A DNA stretch of 49,043 nucleotides from positions 1 through 49,043 of IMG/VR virus record IMGVR_UViG_3300048009_000449, one strand, 5' to 3'. Positions 1 to 8,077 of this stretch are shown here, piece by piece (position 1 is the stretch's first letter; the number at the start of each line of letters is the position of its first letter). This DNA is from a virus. Both the position numbers and the translations under genes were made by a program. The notes below the pieces were generated by a model. The model was not told where the DNA came from. It worked only from the letters and a program-made list of their open reading frames with translations, and made no database searches.

Positions 1-1175
1 TGTACACTTTTATTTCTATGTATTGAGGTAAATTTTAATGGTACAAAATCTTTTTCATCTAAAGTTGTTCCATCACCCAATGTAAGAGTTTCACCTTCAA
101 AGATATTGGTATTATTAATAGTATCAGCAATTTGACCCATACCTCTTTTCTTTTCTATAAAATCATCTTTTGATATTGGTCCTCTAATCTTACTTGCAAA
201 TGATTTACCCTCTCTATCAGGATTTGAACTAAATATTGTTCTATCAATTACAATTGATGGTTTTGCTGCTAATCCACCTTCTTCACTAGCATCTATAAAG
301 TTTAACTTATATGGTTCGTTATTATTTGTAGGTTTTGTTGCACCAACAGACTTACTTTCTGGGTCTGAATTTAAATTCAATGTTTTTGAATACATCAAAC
401 CTTTTGCATCTCTTAATCCATCTGAATTTGGTTCTCCTATTGTTACACCTAAAGCGTTATCAATACTACCATAGTTTATTGTTGTATTTTTAAGACCAGT
501 AGTTCCAGCGTTATTAAATCCAGTTACACCACCTTCTCCAAATAATTTACCTCTTAATTTATCTTTTCCGAATGATATTGCGTTACCTAAAGCTTGCTTT
601 CCAATTGTTTTTAAATTTCCACCACCAGTACCTTTTAAAAATTTACCTAAAAGAGAACCTTCACCTGATTTTTTGATTTCTGCCAAATCAATCATTCTAT
701 TTTGAGTTTCACCTTTTTTAGAAATAGAATCAAATCCTATTACTTTTGTTGGTATTACTCCAGATGGAATACCTAATTTATCATTTACAAAATCTCTAGC
801 TTTAGAAATAAATCCACCTAATAATCCACCACCACCAACACTACCTTCAGGACCAGTTCCTTCTCTCATCTTATCTAAAAGTGGAGTACTTCTAAGTGTT
901 AATCTTGGTAATTCAGTACCATAAATGAATGGCATTGATGCCGTTCTTATTAATCTAGCTCCTGTTACTTCTTCTTCTAAAAGAGTTTCACTTCCTCTAG
1001 CTCCTAAATTTTTTCTAGCTAATCTAGCTAAAGACATACCAACAGTATTCACAAATGGGTCAGCTGCTGAAATACGAATATCTTTTGAGTTTCGTATAGC
1101 ATATGCTTCTTCAGCGGTTTTACCACCTTGTGAGGGTAATTGTTTACTTTTAAATAATTCTTCTAATGTTGGCAT
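1..1175 (-). CDS. probable baseplate or tail structural protein, C-terminus cut by the window edge
   Basis: An open frame runs from ATG at 1175 to the left edge without a stop, giving 391 codons of an incomplete protein that begins MPTLEELFKSKQLPSQGG. It starts 6 nt after the tape-measure stop codon, so it is almost certainly in the same transcript. I see no strong Shine-Dalgarno, which fits translational coupling. The chain has a charged N-terminal part, a Gly-rich linker near residues 110-120, a second Gly-rich linker near residues 178-184, and a more ordered part towards the cut end that reads DFVPLKFTSIHRNKSV. I do not recognise a catalytic motif. The place directly after a tape measure is usually held by baseplate hub or wedge genes in contractile phages, so a baseplate role is inferred from position, not from a domain match. 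Confidence 0.75.
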   Translation of the reverse strand, partial: MPTLEELFKSKQLPSQGGKTAEEAYAIRNSKDIRISAADPFVNTVGMSLARLARKNLGARGSETLLEEEVTGARLIRTASMPFIYGTELPRLTLRSTPLLDKMREGTGPEGSVGGGGLLGGFISKARDFVNDKLGIPSGVIPTKVIGFDSISKKGETQNRMIDLAEIKKSGEGSLLGKFLKGTGGGNLKTIGKQALGNAISFGKDKLRGKLFGEGGVTGFNNAGTTGLKNTTINYGSIDNALGVTIGEPNSDGLRDAKGLMYSKTLNLNSDPESKSVGATKPTNNNEPYKLNFIDASEEGGLAAKPSIVIDRTIFSSNPDREGKSFASKIRGPISKDDFIEKKRGMGQIADTINNTNIFEGETLTLGDGTTLDEKDFVPLKFTSIHRNKSV

Positions 1176-1181
1176 AATATA

Positions 1182-3422
1182 TTATATTGCGTATGAATTA
1201 CTTCCTATCTTATTTACTCTACTTGCTATCGCTGATGTAACTTTTCCCCCATCTATATAAACATCTTTTGTTTCTCTAAATGTTGTTTTCAATTCTTCTA
1301 CCCAAGCTGGAGTTTCTTCAGCTCCTCCACCAGCATCACCACCTAAACCTAATAAGGAACTTGCGGCTCCAAATGCTGAAACAGCCATCATTGCTGGAAT
1401 TGCCGCTATACCAGCAACTGAGAATCCTACTAAAGATGCGGTTAGTGCAGCAAATCCACCAGCTAATCCTAATACGGATAATGCTAGTTCTGGGGTTGCT
1501 ACTTGTGCTATCTTTCCAAAGAAATCTCCCAATCCACCAAATACTTTTGCAACGGCTGTACCTACTGATACTACAATGTTACCAATAGCTTCACCAAATG
1601 CTTTAATACCAGGTGCTGCTATTTTAAGTGCGAATCCAATACCAATAATTGCTCCAGTTACTGCAGCTAATCCTAATAGAGCTGCTGGGCTAGCAAATGC
1701 ACTAACACCCTTTGCTAATCCTTTCATTCCAGCACCCATTCCTTTCATCATTCCACCAATTCCACCACCTTTAGATACTTTACCAACGTTACTAGCTACT
1801 GATTCAGTTGCTGAACCTGCTACGGAAGTTGCAGCTCCTGCTGCTTTCTTCCCTAAACCAACCATACCTTTTAGTTTACCTAATGTTTTTGAAATGCCAC
1901 CACCAAATGCTGTCCAAGTTTGACCTGCCTGAGCTGACATTGTTAAGAATCCACCAGCCCAACTCATCATTTTAGGACCTAATTCAGATACAGCCATTTT
2001 TAAAGATTCTCCTAAGTTGGAGAAATCTCCACTCATTAGTTTAGATATTTTTTGTGCTTTTTCTTGGTTTGCTGCCATCTTTCCAAGTTCTGCAACTGAT
2101 ACTCCTAATAAATCAGCCGTTGCTTTCTTTTGGAAGTAATCCATTTTATTGAAAGATTCAACTCCACCTAAAGCTCTTAATGTTTCTTCAGTAGCACCTG
2201 TTAAATCCCCTTGCATAGCTAATGACCTAGCTCTATCTAAATTGATATTCTTACCGAGCATTGCACCTAACTCTAATTCTTTGTTTATAGAGTTTTCAAA
2301 ATCTAAGAGATTATCAGCTATACCACTAATGGTACTCATATTAGTACCAAGTTTAGCAGCATATCCTGCTGCTTCTATAATATTTTTACCACCTTCTTTA
2401 CCAAATAATGCGAATTCCTCAGTTGCTCCGGCAACATCACCCATTAATTGAGAAACTGGTATGTTGTTCATTCTAGCAAATTCTCTACTACCAGCTGCGA
2501 GATTACCAGCAGTTTCTAATGAACCACCATTTAACCTAGCTAAAGAACCACTTAATGTTGCTGCTTCGGCACCACTAATACCTAAATTATTAGCCATTAA
2601 GTTAGTTTGAAGTTGTGCTCCAAATGTAGCATCTTCCAATCCACCCATTTCGGCAGATAATGATTTTAGAGTTTCTGCAGAATCACCAAATGCAAAACTT
2701 AATACAGTTGCACTACCAGCTGCTCCACTTAAACCTTCACCAACTTGCCCTAATTCTTTATTTACTTCGGATAGTTTACCAAAAAACTTTCCACCACCTA
2801 TTAATAGCAATCCAGTTATACCTTCTGCACTTTTTAGATTAGTAACAAATGTTTCAGCAGTTTCTGTTATGGCTTGCATTGAAGATTTTAATGCTTCTTG
2901 TGCTGCTTTTTGTCTTTCAAGAGATGCTTCTTCCGCTTCGGATAGGTTTGATAAACTCTCTGCTATTGCATTTTCTTGCTTTAAACTAGCTATTAAACTT
3001 TTACTTCGTTTATCAAGAGAATCCATTATATCATCTCTTTTACCCACTAATAGCAATCGTTGTTGTTCATCCTCTGAACTTAAATTTGCTATATCACGAT
3101 TTAGACTAAGAATTTCTAAAGATTTTTTTACATTTTTGTCTTGACCACTAGCTATTAAATTTAAATTACTAGTTTGCTTAGCTTTAAAATCAGAATAAAT
3201 ACCGGATATTGATTTTATTGAAGATTCTTCATCAGCAAAATATTGTTGTCTTGTATCATTTACTTTTTTAAGTTCTTTAGCATTAGATACTATTGCCTTT
3301 TTTAAATCTTTTAATTGCTTTATTTGTTCTTGAGTAATGGCACTACCAGCAGCTTCAATCTTATTTATTTCAGATTGAAGAGATTTTATCTCTTTTAATA
3401 AATCAGCTCTACTTTGTGCCAT
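1182..3422 (-). CDS. tail tape measure protein
   Basis: This 746-aa protein has the composition of a tape measure. Residues 1 to about 200 are Lys/Glu/Gln-rich and look alpha-helical or coiled coil (it opens MAQSRADLLKEIKSLQSEIN). A long Ala/Gly/Leu-rich helical middle follows, and two hydrophobic stretches near residues 575-630 and 644-684 could cross a membrane. The C-terminus (VYIDGGKVTSAIASRVNKIG) resembles the tail end of tape measures in T4-like phages. The protein would sit inside the tail tube, set tail length and help DNA pass through the host envelope. It lies after the gp26/gp51-like genes, the usual chaperone-then-tape-measure order. It is longer than T4 gp29 (about 590 aa), so a somewhat longer tail is expected. 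The start is 8 nt after the stop of the 67-aa gene, with only a weak ribosome site. Confidence 0.88.
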   Translation of the reverse strand: MAQSRADLLKEIKSLQSEINKIEAAGSAITQEQIKQLKDLKKAIVSNAKELKKVNDTRQQYFADEESSIKSISGIYSDFKAKQTSNLNLIASGQDKNVKKSLEILSLNRDIANLSSEDEQQRLLLVGKRDDIMDSLDKRSKSLIASLKQENAIAESLSNLSEAEEASLERQKAAQEALKSSMQAITETAETFVTNLKSAEGITGLLLIGGGKFFGKLSEVNKELGQVGEGLSGAAGSATVLSFAFGDSAETLKSLSAEMGGLEDATFGAQLQTNLMANNLGISGAEAATLSGSLARLNGGSLETAGNLAAGSREFARMNNIPVSQLMGDVAGATEEFALFGKEGGKNIIEAAGYAAKLGTNMSTISGIADNLLDFENSINKELELGAMLGKNINLDRARSLAMQGDLTGATEETLRALGGVESFNKMDYFQKKATADLLGVSVAELGKMAANQEKAQKISKLMSGDFSNLGESLKMAVSELGPKMMSWAGGFLTMSAQAGQTWTAFGGGISKTLGKLKGMVGLGKKAAGAATSVAGSATESVASNVGKVSKGGGIGGMMKGMGAGMKGLAKGVSAFASPAALLGLAAVTGAIIGIGFALKIAAPGIKAFGEAIGNIVVSVGTAVAKVFGGLGDFFGKIAQVATPELALSVLGLAGGFAALTASLVGFSVAGIAAIPAMMAVSAFGAASSLLGLGGDAGGGAEETPAWVEELKTTFRETKDVYIDGGKVTSAIASRVNKIGSNSYAI

Positions 3423-3430
3423 TTAGTAGT

Positions 3431-3634
3431 TTATTTTGAATATTTCTTTATAAGGTCATCTAATTCTGCTTTTTCTTTTCTAATTTTTTCCATTTTATCT
3501 GTAAAAGATTTTGGTAAGCCTCTATCAGATGCTTTTTTAATTATTCTATTAGCAGTACCCTTTTGCAATCCATCGAAAAAGTCTCCTATGAATCGAGAAA
3601 CCATATTTAGTTCATTTATTTCTTTTTTTGACAT
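3431..3634 (-). CDS. small conserved-looking protein upstream of the tape measure
   Basis: A 67-aa, highly charged, probably all-helical protein (MSKKEINELNMVSRFIGDFF at the N-terminus, Lys/Glu-rich at the C-terminus). It has no signal peptide, membrane segment or motif I can name. It is the first gene after an intrinsic terminator at 3677-3714, and its stop is 8 nt from the tape-measure start, so the two are very likely co-transcribed and perhaps coupled. The leader holds an ATATTTATA motif (3663-3671) and a small hairpin (3646-3667), and only AAAGAAA-type purines precede the ATG. Its position suggests a tail-assembly role, but that is inference only. Confidence 0.7.
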   Translation of the reverse strand: MSKKEINELNMVSRFIGDFFDGLQKGTANRIIKKASDRGLPKSFTDKMEKIRKEKAELDDLIKKYSK

Positions 3635-3645
3635 GATTAGTTTCT

Positions 3646-3667
3646 TTATAGTTTTATACTACTATAA
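3646..3667 (-). promoter_or_regulatory. small leader hairpin upstream of the 67-aa gene
   Basis: On the transcribed strand a 7-bp stem (TTATAGT paired with ACTATAA, loop of 8) lies 11 nt before the start codon. Its outer arm overlaps the ATATTTATA motif at 3663-3671. A stem this AU-rich is weak, so any role in processing or translation is speculative. Confidence 0.3.
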
Positions 3668-3671
3668 ATAT
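3663..3671 (-). promoter_or_regulatory. intergenic ATATTTATA motif
   Basis: Coding-strand ATATTTATA 28 nt before the 67-aa gene, directly after the terminator at 3677-3714. One of six such sites in the window. Confidence 0.4.
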
Positions 3672-3676
3672 TGGAT

Positions 3677-3714
3677 AAAAAAAAAGTAAGGATTATTTTC
3701 TAACCCTTACTTTT
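3677..3714 (-). terminator. intrinsic terminator after the gp51-like frame
   Basis: In the transcript a perfect 10-bp stem (AAAAGTAAGG with CCTTACTTTT, 13-nt loop) leads into an unbroken run of nine T. The 5' arm lies in the last codons of the gp51-like frame and the TAA stop lies in the loop, so terminator and gene end overlap. A promoter-like AT motif follows within 6 nt of the T run. It should end the gp26/gp51 transcript, at least in part, before the tape-measure unit. Confidence 0.8.
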
Positions 3715-3917
3715 GATTTACGTTCTGCTTTTTTGTATTCGTCTGCTTCTTTCTTTTTGAGGTCTAATAACTTTTTGAAGTAAAACTTTCTCCATTGTAT
3801 TGGCATGAAGTAAACATCTCTCCAAGTAAATCCATTACCAAAGTTAACCAACTCCCAAATTTGATTATGTAATTGAATCGAGTAATCACTCGGAAGGGTA
3901 AAAAAACCCGGCCCCAA
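3693..3917 (-). CDS. gp51-like tail assembly protein, overlapping the gp26-like gene
   Basis: A 74-codon frame overlaps the 3' end of the gp26-like gene by 32 nt in the +1 (equivalently -2) frame. The product reads LPSDYSIQLHNQIWELVNFG, then a Trp/Phe/Tyr-rich part with MPIQWRKFYFKKLL, and ends in a Lys/Glu/Arg tail. This aromatic-then-basic pattern is that of T4 gp51-type and of lambda gpT-type extensions of tail assembly chaperones. There is no ATG before residue 38. Either translation starts at TTG 3917, or ribosomes enter from the gp26-like frame by slipping on the T7 run at 3900-3906, where both a +1 and a -2 shift keep Phe codon pairing. It ends in a terminator loop. The reading frame is convincing; how it is expressed is unresolved. 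Confidence 0.65.
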   Translation of the reverse strand: MGPGFFTLPSDYSIQLHNQIWELVNFGNGFTWRDVYFMPIQWRKFYFKKLLDLKKKEADEYKKAERKSKVRVRK

Positions 3918-4659
3918 AGGGGATATCGAGAGCCTCCTCTTCTCCCGTCAACTCTGATACAAAGTTGAATTTTAAATCCATATCTGGACTGATTTCTCTT
4001 ACATATTTTCTGAATGCTTTGGTATCTAATGCTAAGAATGAGTTTGATACCCACTTAGTAATGAATCCCCTATCTTCATTACCATCTACCGATTGAATCA
4101 TATATTTCAAACGAGTTGTTACATCAAATGTAGTATCTCCCTTTCCTTTATATAATCTAGCTAATGCTTGGTTTTCTTTTGTGATTTCAGTTTCATCACC
4201 ATGTGTTAGAAGTTTGAATTCTAACTCTGCCCCACTTTTTGGTAATTTAAATTTATAAAGATTTTCACCATTTAATAATGATTCATTAAAATCTTTTGTT
4301 TTTACCTTAGATAAATCAATACTTACCTCCTGCTCTTCAAATGTAGATGGGTCAGTTATTTCTACTTTATATTCTGAACCATAACCCATTACTCTAGTTG
4401 CTAATAGGATTGCGTTTTTATCACCAATAAAGATATCATTGATATCTACACCTGGTTCTACAACTACTGATTCAAATAACTTATCTAATACTACACCTTT
4501 TTTAATTAGGGATTGAGATGCAAGAATATCTTCTTCTCTTGCTGTCATATATTTAATCTCAATATTACCCTTTCTTAGTGGGTGTCCTTCTGGATAAACT
4601 AATCCTTTTGATGGTAAATCCACTACCTCAGTTGGGAAATCAAATTTATTTTCGTTCAT
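3886..4659 (-). CDS. gp26-like baseplate/tail assembly protein
   Basis: This 257-aa protein begins MNENKFDFPTEVVDLPSKGL, followed by YPEGHPL, EIKYMTAREEDIL and SQSLIKKG. That order is a hallmark of the T4 baseplate protein family that includes gp26 of T4-like phages. T4 gp26 is somewhat shorter (about 208 aa). Members are thought to work in hub or tape-measure assembly in the cytoplasm. An AAAGGT ribosome site precedes the ATG. The gene follows a terminator (4718-4748) and a promoter-like 15-mer (4680-4694), so it likely starts its own transcript. Its last codons, GGG TTT TTT TAC, form a T7 run, and its TGA stop at 3886 lies inside the overlapping gp51-like frame, the layout of two-frame tail assembly chaperones. 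Confidence 0.75.
   Translation of the reverse strand: MNENKFDFPTEVVDLPSKGLVYPEGHPLRKGNIEIKYMTAREEDILASQSLIKKGVVLDKLFESVVVEPGVDINDIFIGDKNAILLATRVMGYGSEYKVEITDPSTFEEQEVSIDLSKVKTKDFNESLLNGENLYKFKLPKSGAELEFKLLTHGDETEITKENQALARLYKGKGDTTFDVTTRLKYMIQSVDGNEDRGFITKWVSNSFLALDTKAFRKYVREISPDMDLKFNFVSELTGEEEALDIPFGAGFFYPSE
3900..3906 (-). other. T7 candidate frameshift site
   Basis: Seven consecutive T on the coding strand fall at the 3' end of the gp26-like frame, as codons GGG TTT TTT TAC. With the second TTT in the P site, both a +1 and a -2 shift re-pair Phe-tRNA perfectly and move the ribosome into the 74-codon gp51-like frame. A canonical -1 X-XXY-YYZ heptamer is absent. The site is just before the zero-frame stop, as expected if most ribosomes terminate and a minority make a fusion. 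Confidence 0.45.
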
Positions 4660-4679
4660 AATTAACCTTTATTTGTTTG

Positions 4680-4694
4680 TATATATAAGTATAT
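4680..4694 (-). promoter_or_regulatory. AT-rich promoter-like 15-mer upstream of the gp26-like gene
   Basis: The coding-strand sequence ATATACTTATATATA occurs here and again, base for base, at 8094-8108. Both copies lie 16-20 nt before a start codon, with a ribosome site in between. Here it lies just downstream of an intrinsic terminator, which fits a transcription start. No -35-like partner is evident. It is not the exact T4 late promoter octamer TATAAATA. Confidence 0.4.
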
Positions 4695-4717
4695 CAAAAC
4701 TAAAAAGTTATAAAACG

Positions 4718-4748
4718 AAAAAAGGTTCTCACTAAGAGAACCTTCTTC
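4718..4748 (-). terminator. intrinsic terminator after the tail tube gene
   Basis: In the transcript a perfect 9-bp stem (AAGGTTCTC with GAGAACCTT, loop TTAGT) is followed by T6, CG and T4. It sits in the 116-nt gap after the tube gene stop at 4776 and before the gp26-like gene, the largest gap in the window. The rest of that gap holds the 15-mer at 4680-4694 and a ribosome site, and nothing else I can name. Confidence 0.85.
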
Positions 4749-4775
4749 AAATAAATAGATAGTAGTGGATAATAT

Positions 4776-5264
4776 CTAAAATTCTAATATTGCGTAATCG
4801 TATGATAAAGTTAATTCGATATCAGCAGGGTCATTAGATTCAAATGATAAATCATTAAAGTTAGCTGCCTGAATAAATGCACCTTTTAACTTCCATTGTT
4901 CGATTTTATCACCAACAGGTCCTAACATATAGAAATCAATATCTTTTTTGTAGAAATCTGCGTATCCTTTTCTACCAGTTAAAGATTCGTATCCTAATCT
5001 CACCCATTCCATCACTTGTTGTGCTCCACTTGGAACAATTGGGTCATATAATGTAATTGAGATATCTTGCCATTCACCTTTACCTTGTAGTTTTCTATAA
5101 GTGTTGATGTGGTCTAACTTCACAGTTTCGAAATTGATAGATGGTCTAGCTGCGGCTTTTATCAAGTAAGATTGAATTCCATCAATCTCCATGATATACC
5201 TGTTCTTCATCTTCGGTTCGAAGTTGGTGAACATCATTTCGTTAAATTCTAATACTTCTGCCAT
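4776..5264 (-). CDS. tail tube protein, T4 gp19-like
   Basis: A 162-aa protein, nearly the same length as T4 gp19 (163 aa). It reads as the gp19 family throughout: an N-terminal NRYIMEIDGIQSYLIKAAAR stretch, a central EWQDISITLYDPI strand pair, and a C-terminal part rich in beta strands ending ELTLSYDYAILEF. Hexamers of this protein stack to form the inner tube through which DNA leaves the capsid. It follows the sheath gene, as in T4, and an intrinsic terminator follows its stop. The start is supported by AGAGGA ten nt upstream. The tube and sheath genes are separated by 52 nt holding a perfect 16-nt palindrome. Confidence 0.93.
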   Translation of the reverse strand: MAEVLEFNEMMFTNFEPKMKNRYIMEIDGIQSYLIKAAARPSINFETVKLDHINTYRKLQGKGEWQDISITLYDPIVPSGAQQVMEWVRLGYESLTGRKGYADFYKKDIDFYMLGPVGDKIEQWKLKGAFIQAANFNDLSFESNDPADIELTLSYDYAILEF

Positions 5265-5284
5265 TTTTTTATTTTCCTCTTTAT

Positions 5285-5300
5285 ACTAATAAATATTAGT
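5285..5300 (-). promoter_or_regulatory. perfect AT palindrome in the sheath-tube gap
   Basis: ACTAATAAATATTAGT reads the same on both strands apart from its central two bases. It contains the ATATTTATT variant of the intergenic motif and lies about 20 nt before the tube gene start. It could be a protein-binding site or a small RNA hairpin. Nothing in the sequence decides between these. Confidence 0.35.
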
Positions 5301-5316
5301 TGTTCAAATTTTTATA

Positions 5317-7611
5317 TTATGCTGAGAACGATGCTCCAGTTGGTAAGATGTTGAAATCAATTACAATGAATTCAGCGGTCTTAGCAGGTTGTAGGAAAAT
5401 CTGTCCAGCTAATATGTTTCTATCAACAACATCAGGTGTGTTGTTAGTCTCATCCATAACTACTTTAAATGCGTACAATCCTTGTCTTTGTTGGATACCT
5501 TCTAAGTAAGGTTGTACAGTGTTGATGAATCTACCTCTAGTCGATGCCGTATTTTGTTCGAATACTAAGAATCGAGATGTAGATGCTACAAATTTCTTAA
5601 CGTTGATTAACAATCTTCTTACATTGATTCTATCCAATGCTGATGCTTTATCTTGCAACGTTTTTTGTCCGAATGCTACAATACCTTGTCCAGGGAAAGT
5701 TGCGATTGGATTTACTTTGTTTTCATATAAAGTATCTCTTTCAGAGTGTGTTAATCTATTCAATACTGAAACTGCTCCAATAATACCTCCTCTATTTAAA
5801 CCAGCAGGTGCGAACCATTCAGCTGCAATAGCGTCATTCGCTGCGTACACAGCAGGTAATAATACTGAAGGTGGTACTGAGATTAGTTTGTTTGTATTTG
5901 AATCTACTGTCTTAACCCAAGGATAATAAGAACCTACATAGTTCGAATCAATTGAGTTAGCTTGAGTAGTTACTTGTGCTATTGTATCGTTTACTGAAGT
6001 TAAATCAGCGATGTAGAAACAATCTTGTCTAGCTTCTACCATATCCAATACATCAGTTACAACTGCTGGGTGTAATCTTCTTACAATACCCGGAGTTGCT
6101 ACCATATTAATATCATATTCATCAGCGTTTGAAATTGCGTTCACAGCTTTAGCGTATCCAACTGAACCACTAGCAGTAGAATCAGTTAAATCAAATCCTT
6201 GTGAATTTCCAGCTGAGATTGAAGAACCTAAAGCGATTTCTCTATTCGGGCTCATTCCATCAAATCCTCCTTGGAATCCTAATGAGAATTGTCTCTTAAT
6301 CATATCAGCGGTTGCTGAACCAGTCATTTCTAATGATAATCCAACTCCACTTATATTTCCATCAAATCCAAACACTACATTAGAACCAACTCCTACACTT
6401 TCAGGTAGTGGGTTCATATAGTTAGCGTTATCATCTTTTACACCATCTGATTCAAAATCAAATCCAGCATAAAATTGTGGGTTACCACTTGTGTTAGCAA
6501 TAGAACCGGTTTGGAATACAGCTGATGGAACTTGAGTTTCATCAGTTGCTTTAATTGGGTTAGAGTATGCTCCATGTCCAAATGGTGCTGCTGATACAGG
6601 GTATGAACCTTGTTCACCAACTTGTACTCTAATGTATTTTGAATTGTTTAACCAATCACCCCATTCAGTAATCTTACCATTTGAATCAATGGTACTATAT
6701 CTATCACCAATTACTCTCGCAATATAGTTTGGAGATGCTGGGTCTAAGTTTACATTACTAAATGTTTCTAATACTACTTTTCTCTTATCAGTATCAGAGT
6801 AAGAACGAACAGTTACAGTAAATACTGAATAATCAGTTCCACCATCTTCACCTGCTGCTTTTACATTTGATATAGATATTTTAAATCTTTTGTTTTCACC
6901 ATTACCATGTCCTAAAGTATGGAACTTAAATAGGTCATATCTTTCACCGGAGATTAATTGTGATTTTACAAATGGTGTTGCTGCTGAACTAGCATCGTAA
7001 GTAAAGTTCTGAGTTGGTAATACAACTGATTGTACTACATTTTTATCTTCGATTCCATCATATGCATTCTTAAAGTAAGAATAAGCGTATGCATCTTTCG
7101 AACCTCTTGGGTTAGAACCGAATACATCAGTTACATCGTTATTATCAGTTGAGTCTAAAGAAGAAGAAATTTCTCCAATTCCACTACCACTAACAACAAA
7201 TGAACCTGTTGCACTTCCATCAGATATACTAAATCCACTAAATCCAACTTCTTCATCACCATTGTGTGTTGAATGAAGTGTTGAAATTAATTTAATTCCA
7301 GCTGAACCACTTACTGCAATACCAATAGGGTTTGCTTGGTTATAACCACCTACACCTGCTACTCTAACAATTGTTACAGTACCAGCTTCTCTTAGATAGT
7401 TTTGTACTGCATATTCTGTATAGTAAGTACCGTCAGGTGTACCAAATTTATCTTCAAACTCACTTTGAGTTCGAACTACTGTGGGAACAAACGCTGGTCC
7501 TTGTTTGAAAGGTCCAATGAACGCTGCTCCGATTTCTCCAACCCCTTGTGCTAAGAACGAAAGGTCATTTTCTCTCGTAAATACTCCAGGTGATACAATT
7601 CTTTCTGCCAT
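5317..7611 (-). CDS. tail sheath protein, T4 gp18-like
   Basis: A 764-aa protein with the sheath hallmarks at both ends. The N-terminus reads MAERIVSPGVFTRENDLSFL, then IGAAFIGPFKQGPAF and a FEDKFGTPDGTYYTEYAV segment. The C-terminal third has FPGQGIVAFGQKTL, INVRRLLINVKKFV and RFINTVQPYLEGIQQRQGLY, the conserved region that packs against the tube and links neighbouring sheath subunits. T4 gp18 is 659 aa, so about 100 residues are extra. They lie in the middle (roughly residues 130-470), where surface-exposed domains of sheath proteins vary most. The GGAGAT site before the ATG is the best ribosome site in the window, in keeping with a major structural protein. The 73-nt leader has two hairpins. 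Confidence 0.95.
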   Translation of the reverse strand: MAERIVSPGVFTRENDLSFLAQGVGEIGAAFIGPFKQGPAFVPTVVRTQSEFEDKFGTPDGTYYTEYAVQNYLREAGTVTIVRVAGVGGYNQANPIGIAVSGSAGIKLISTLHSTHNGDEEVGFSGFSISDGSATGSFVVSGSGIGEISSSLDSTDNNDVTDVFGSNPRGSKDAYAYSYFKNAYDGIEDKNVVQSVVLPTQNFTYDASSAATPFVKSQLISGERYDLFKFHTLGHGNGENKRFKISISNVKAAGEDGGTDYSVFTVTVRSYSDTDKRKVVLETFSNVNLDPASPNYIARVIGDRYSTIDSNGKITEWGDWLNNSKYIRVQVGEQGSYPVSAAPFGHGAYSNPIKATDETQVPSAVFQTGSIANTSGNPQFYAGFDFESDGVKDDNANYMNPLPESVGVGSNVVFGFDGNISGVGLSLEMTGSATADMIKRQFSLGFQGGFDGMSPNREIALGSSISAGNSQGFDLTDSTASGSVGYAKAVNAISNADEYDINMVATPGIVRRLHPAVVTDVLDMVEARQDCFYIADLTSVNDTIAQVTTQANSIDSNYVGSYYPWVKTVDSNTNKLISVPPSVLLPAVYAANDAIAAEWFAPAGLNRGGIIGAVSVLNRLTHSERDTLYENKVNPIATFPGQGIVAFGQKTLQDKASALDRINVRRLLINVKKFVASTSRFLVFEQNTASTRGRFINTVQPYLEGIQQRQGLYAFKVVMDETNNTPDVVDRNILAGQIFLQPAKTAEFIVIDFNILPTGASFSA

Positions 7612-7620
7612 ATTATCTCC

Positions 7621-7668
7621 GTTTATTAAATAAACAATTTAGTTATTACTAATATAAATATAACTAAA
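7621..7668 (-). promoter_or_regulatory. two hairpins in the sheath gene leader
   Basis: Coding-strand positions 7668-7638 form a perfect 9-bp stem (TTTAGTTAT with ATAACTAAA) whose 13-nt loop begins with the ATATTTATA motif. Positions 7635-7621 form a second, perfect AT palindrome (GTTTATT-A-AATAAAC). It lies directly before the GGAGAT ribosome site. There is no T run, so this is not a typical terminator. A role in mRNA stability or processing is possible. Confidence 0.4.
7653..7661 (-). promoter_or_regulatory. intergenic ATATTTATA motif
   Basis: Coding-strand ATATTTATA 41 nt before the sheath gene, at the start of the loop of the 7638-7668 hairpin. Confidence 0.4.
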
Positions 7669-7684
7669 ACGTTGAAACCATTAA

Positions 7685-8077
7685 TTAATCGCCAGAACCA
7701 CTAACTGGTGTTGGTGTTACTGAACCTGTTGACCAAGGTAAGTCCTCTGAACCGATTTCTTCACTAGCATCATCAACCTCATCAATTTTATTTTGAATTT
7801 GTTCTGAGATGTGGTCCCAATATCCCCCATTAGGGTTTGTTACTGATGCTGATACCCATCCAGCTACTAACTCTTCAGTTAAATCTCCGAAAGCTACAAA
7901 TTCATCAGATGAACCTGATTCGAAATCTAGTGGAGTTGCTCCAACGAATCTACCTTCAGTTCCGGTAGCTCCCTCAGTACCAATACATGTCCATCTAACG
8001 TGTAAAATTACATTTTCAAGATCACCTATCGTTTTTTTAGTCATTTGGGTTACACCCCAAGAATAAGTTACTGCCAT
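7685..8077 (-). CDS. small conserved phage protein of a family common in cyanophage-like viruses
   Basis: A 130-aa acidic protein starting MAVTYSWGVTQMTKKTIGDL. The frame is open 20 codons further upstream, but I chose this start. AAGGA lies at the right distance before it, and the upstream part runs through a hairpin and an AT motif and reads like untranslated sequence. The pattern TYSW, a hydrophobic strand ending in W-x-C-x-G-T-E, LTEEL-x-GW and YWDHISEQIQNKIDE matches a small family often next to tail genes in T4-like phages of cyanobacteria; I name no function. The last 20 residues are a Ser/Thr/Pro/Gly tail. It lies between the fibre block and the sheath gene. Confidence 0.8.
   Translation of the reverse strand: MAVTYSWGVTQMTKKTIGDLENVILHVRWTCIGTEGATGTEGRFVGATPLDFESGSSDEFVAFGDLTEELVAGWVSASVTNPNGGYWDHISEQIQNKIDEVDDASEEIGSEDLPWSTGSVTPTPVSGSGD

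Noticed and set aside
3764-4054. A 96-codon minus-strand frame inside the gp26-like gene
   Set aside because: It lies fully within two better supported frames and has no recognisable composition or ribosome site.
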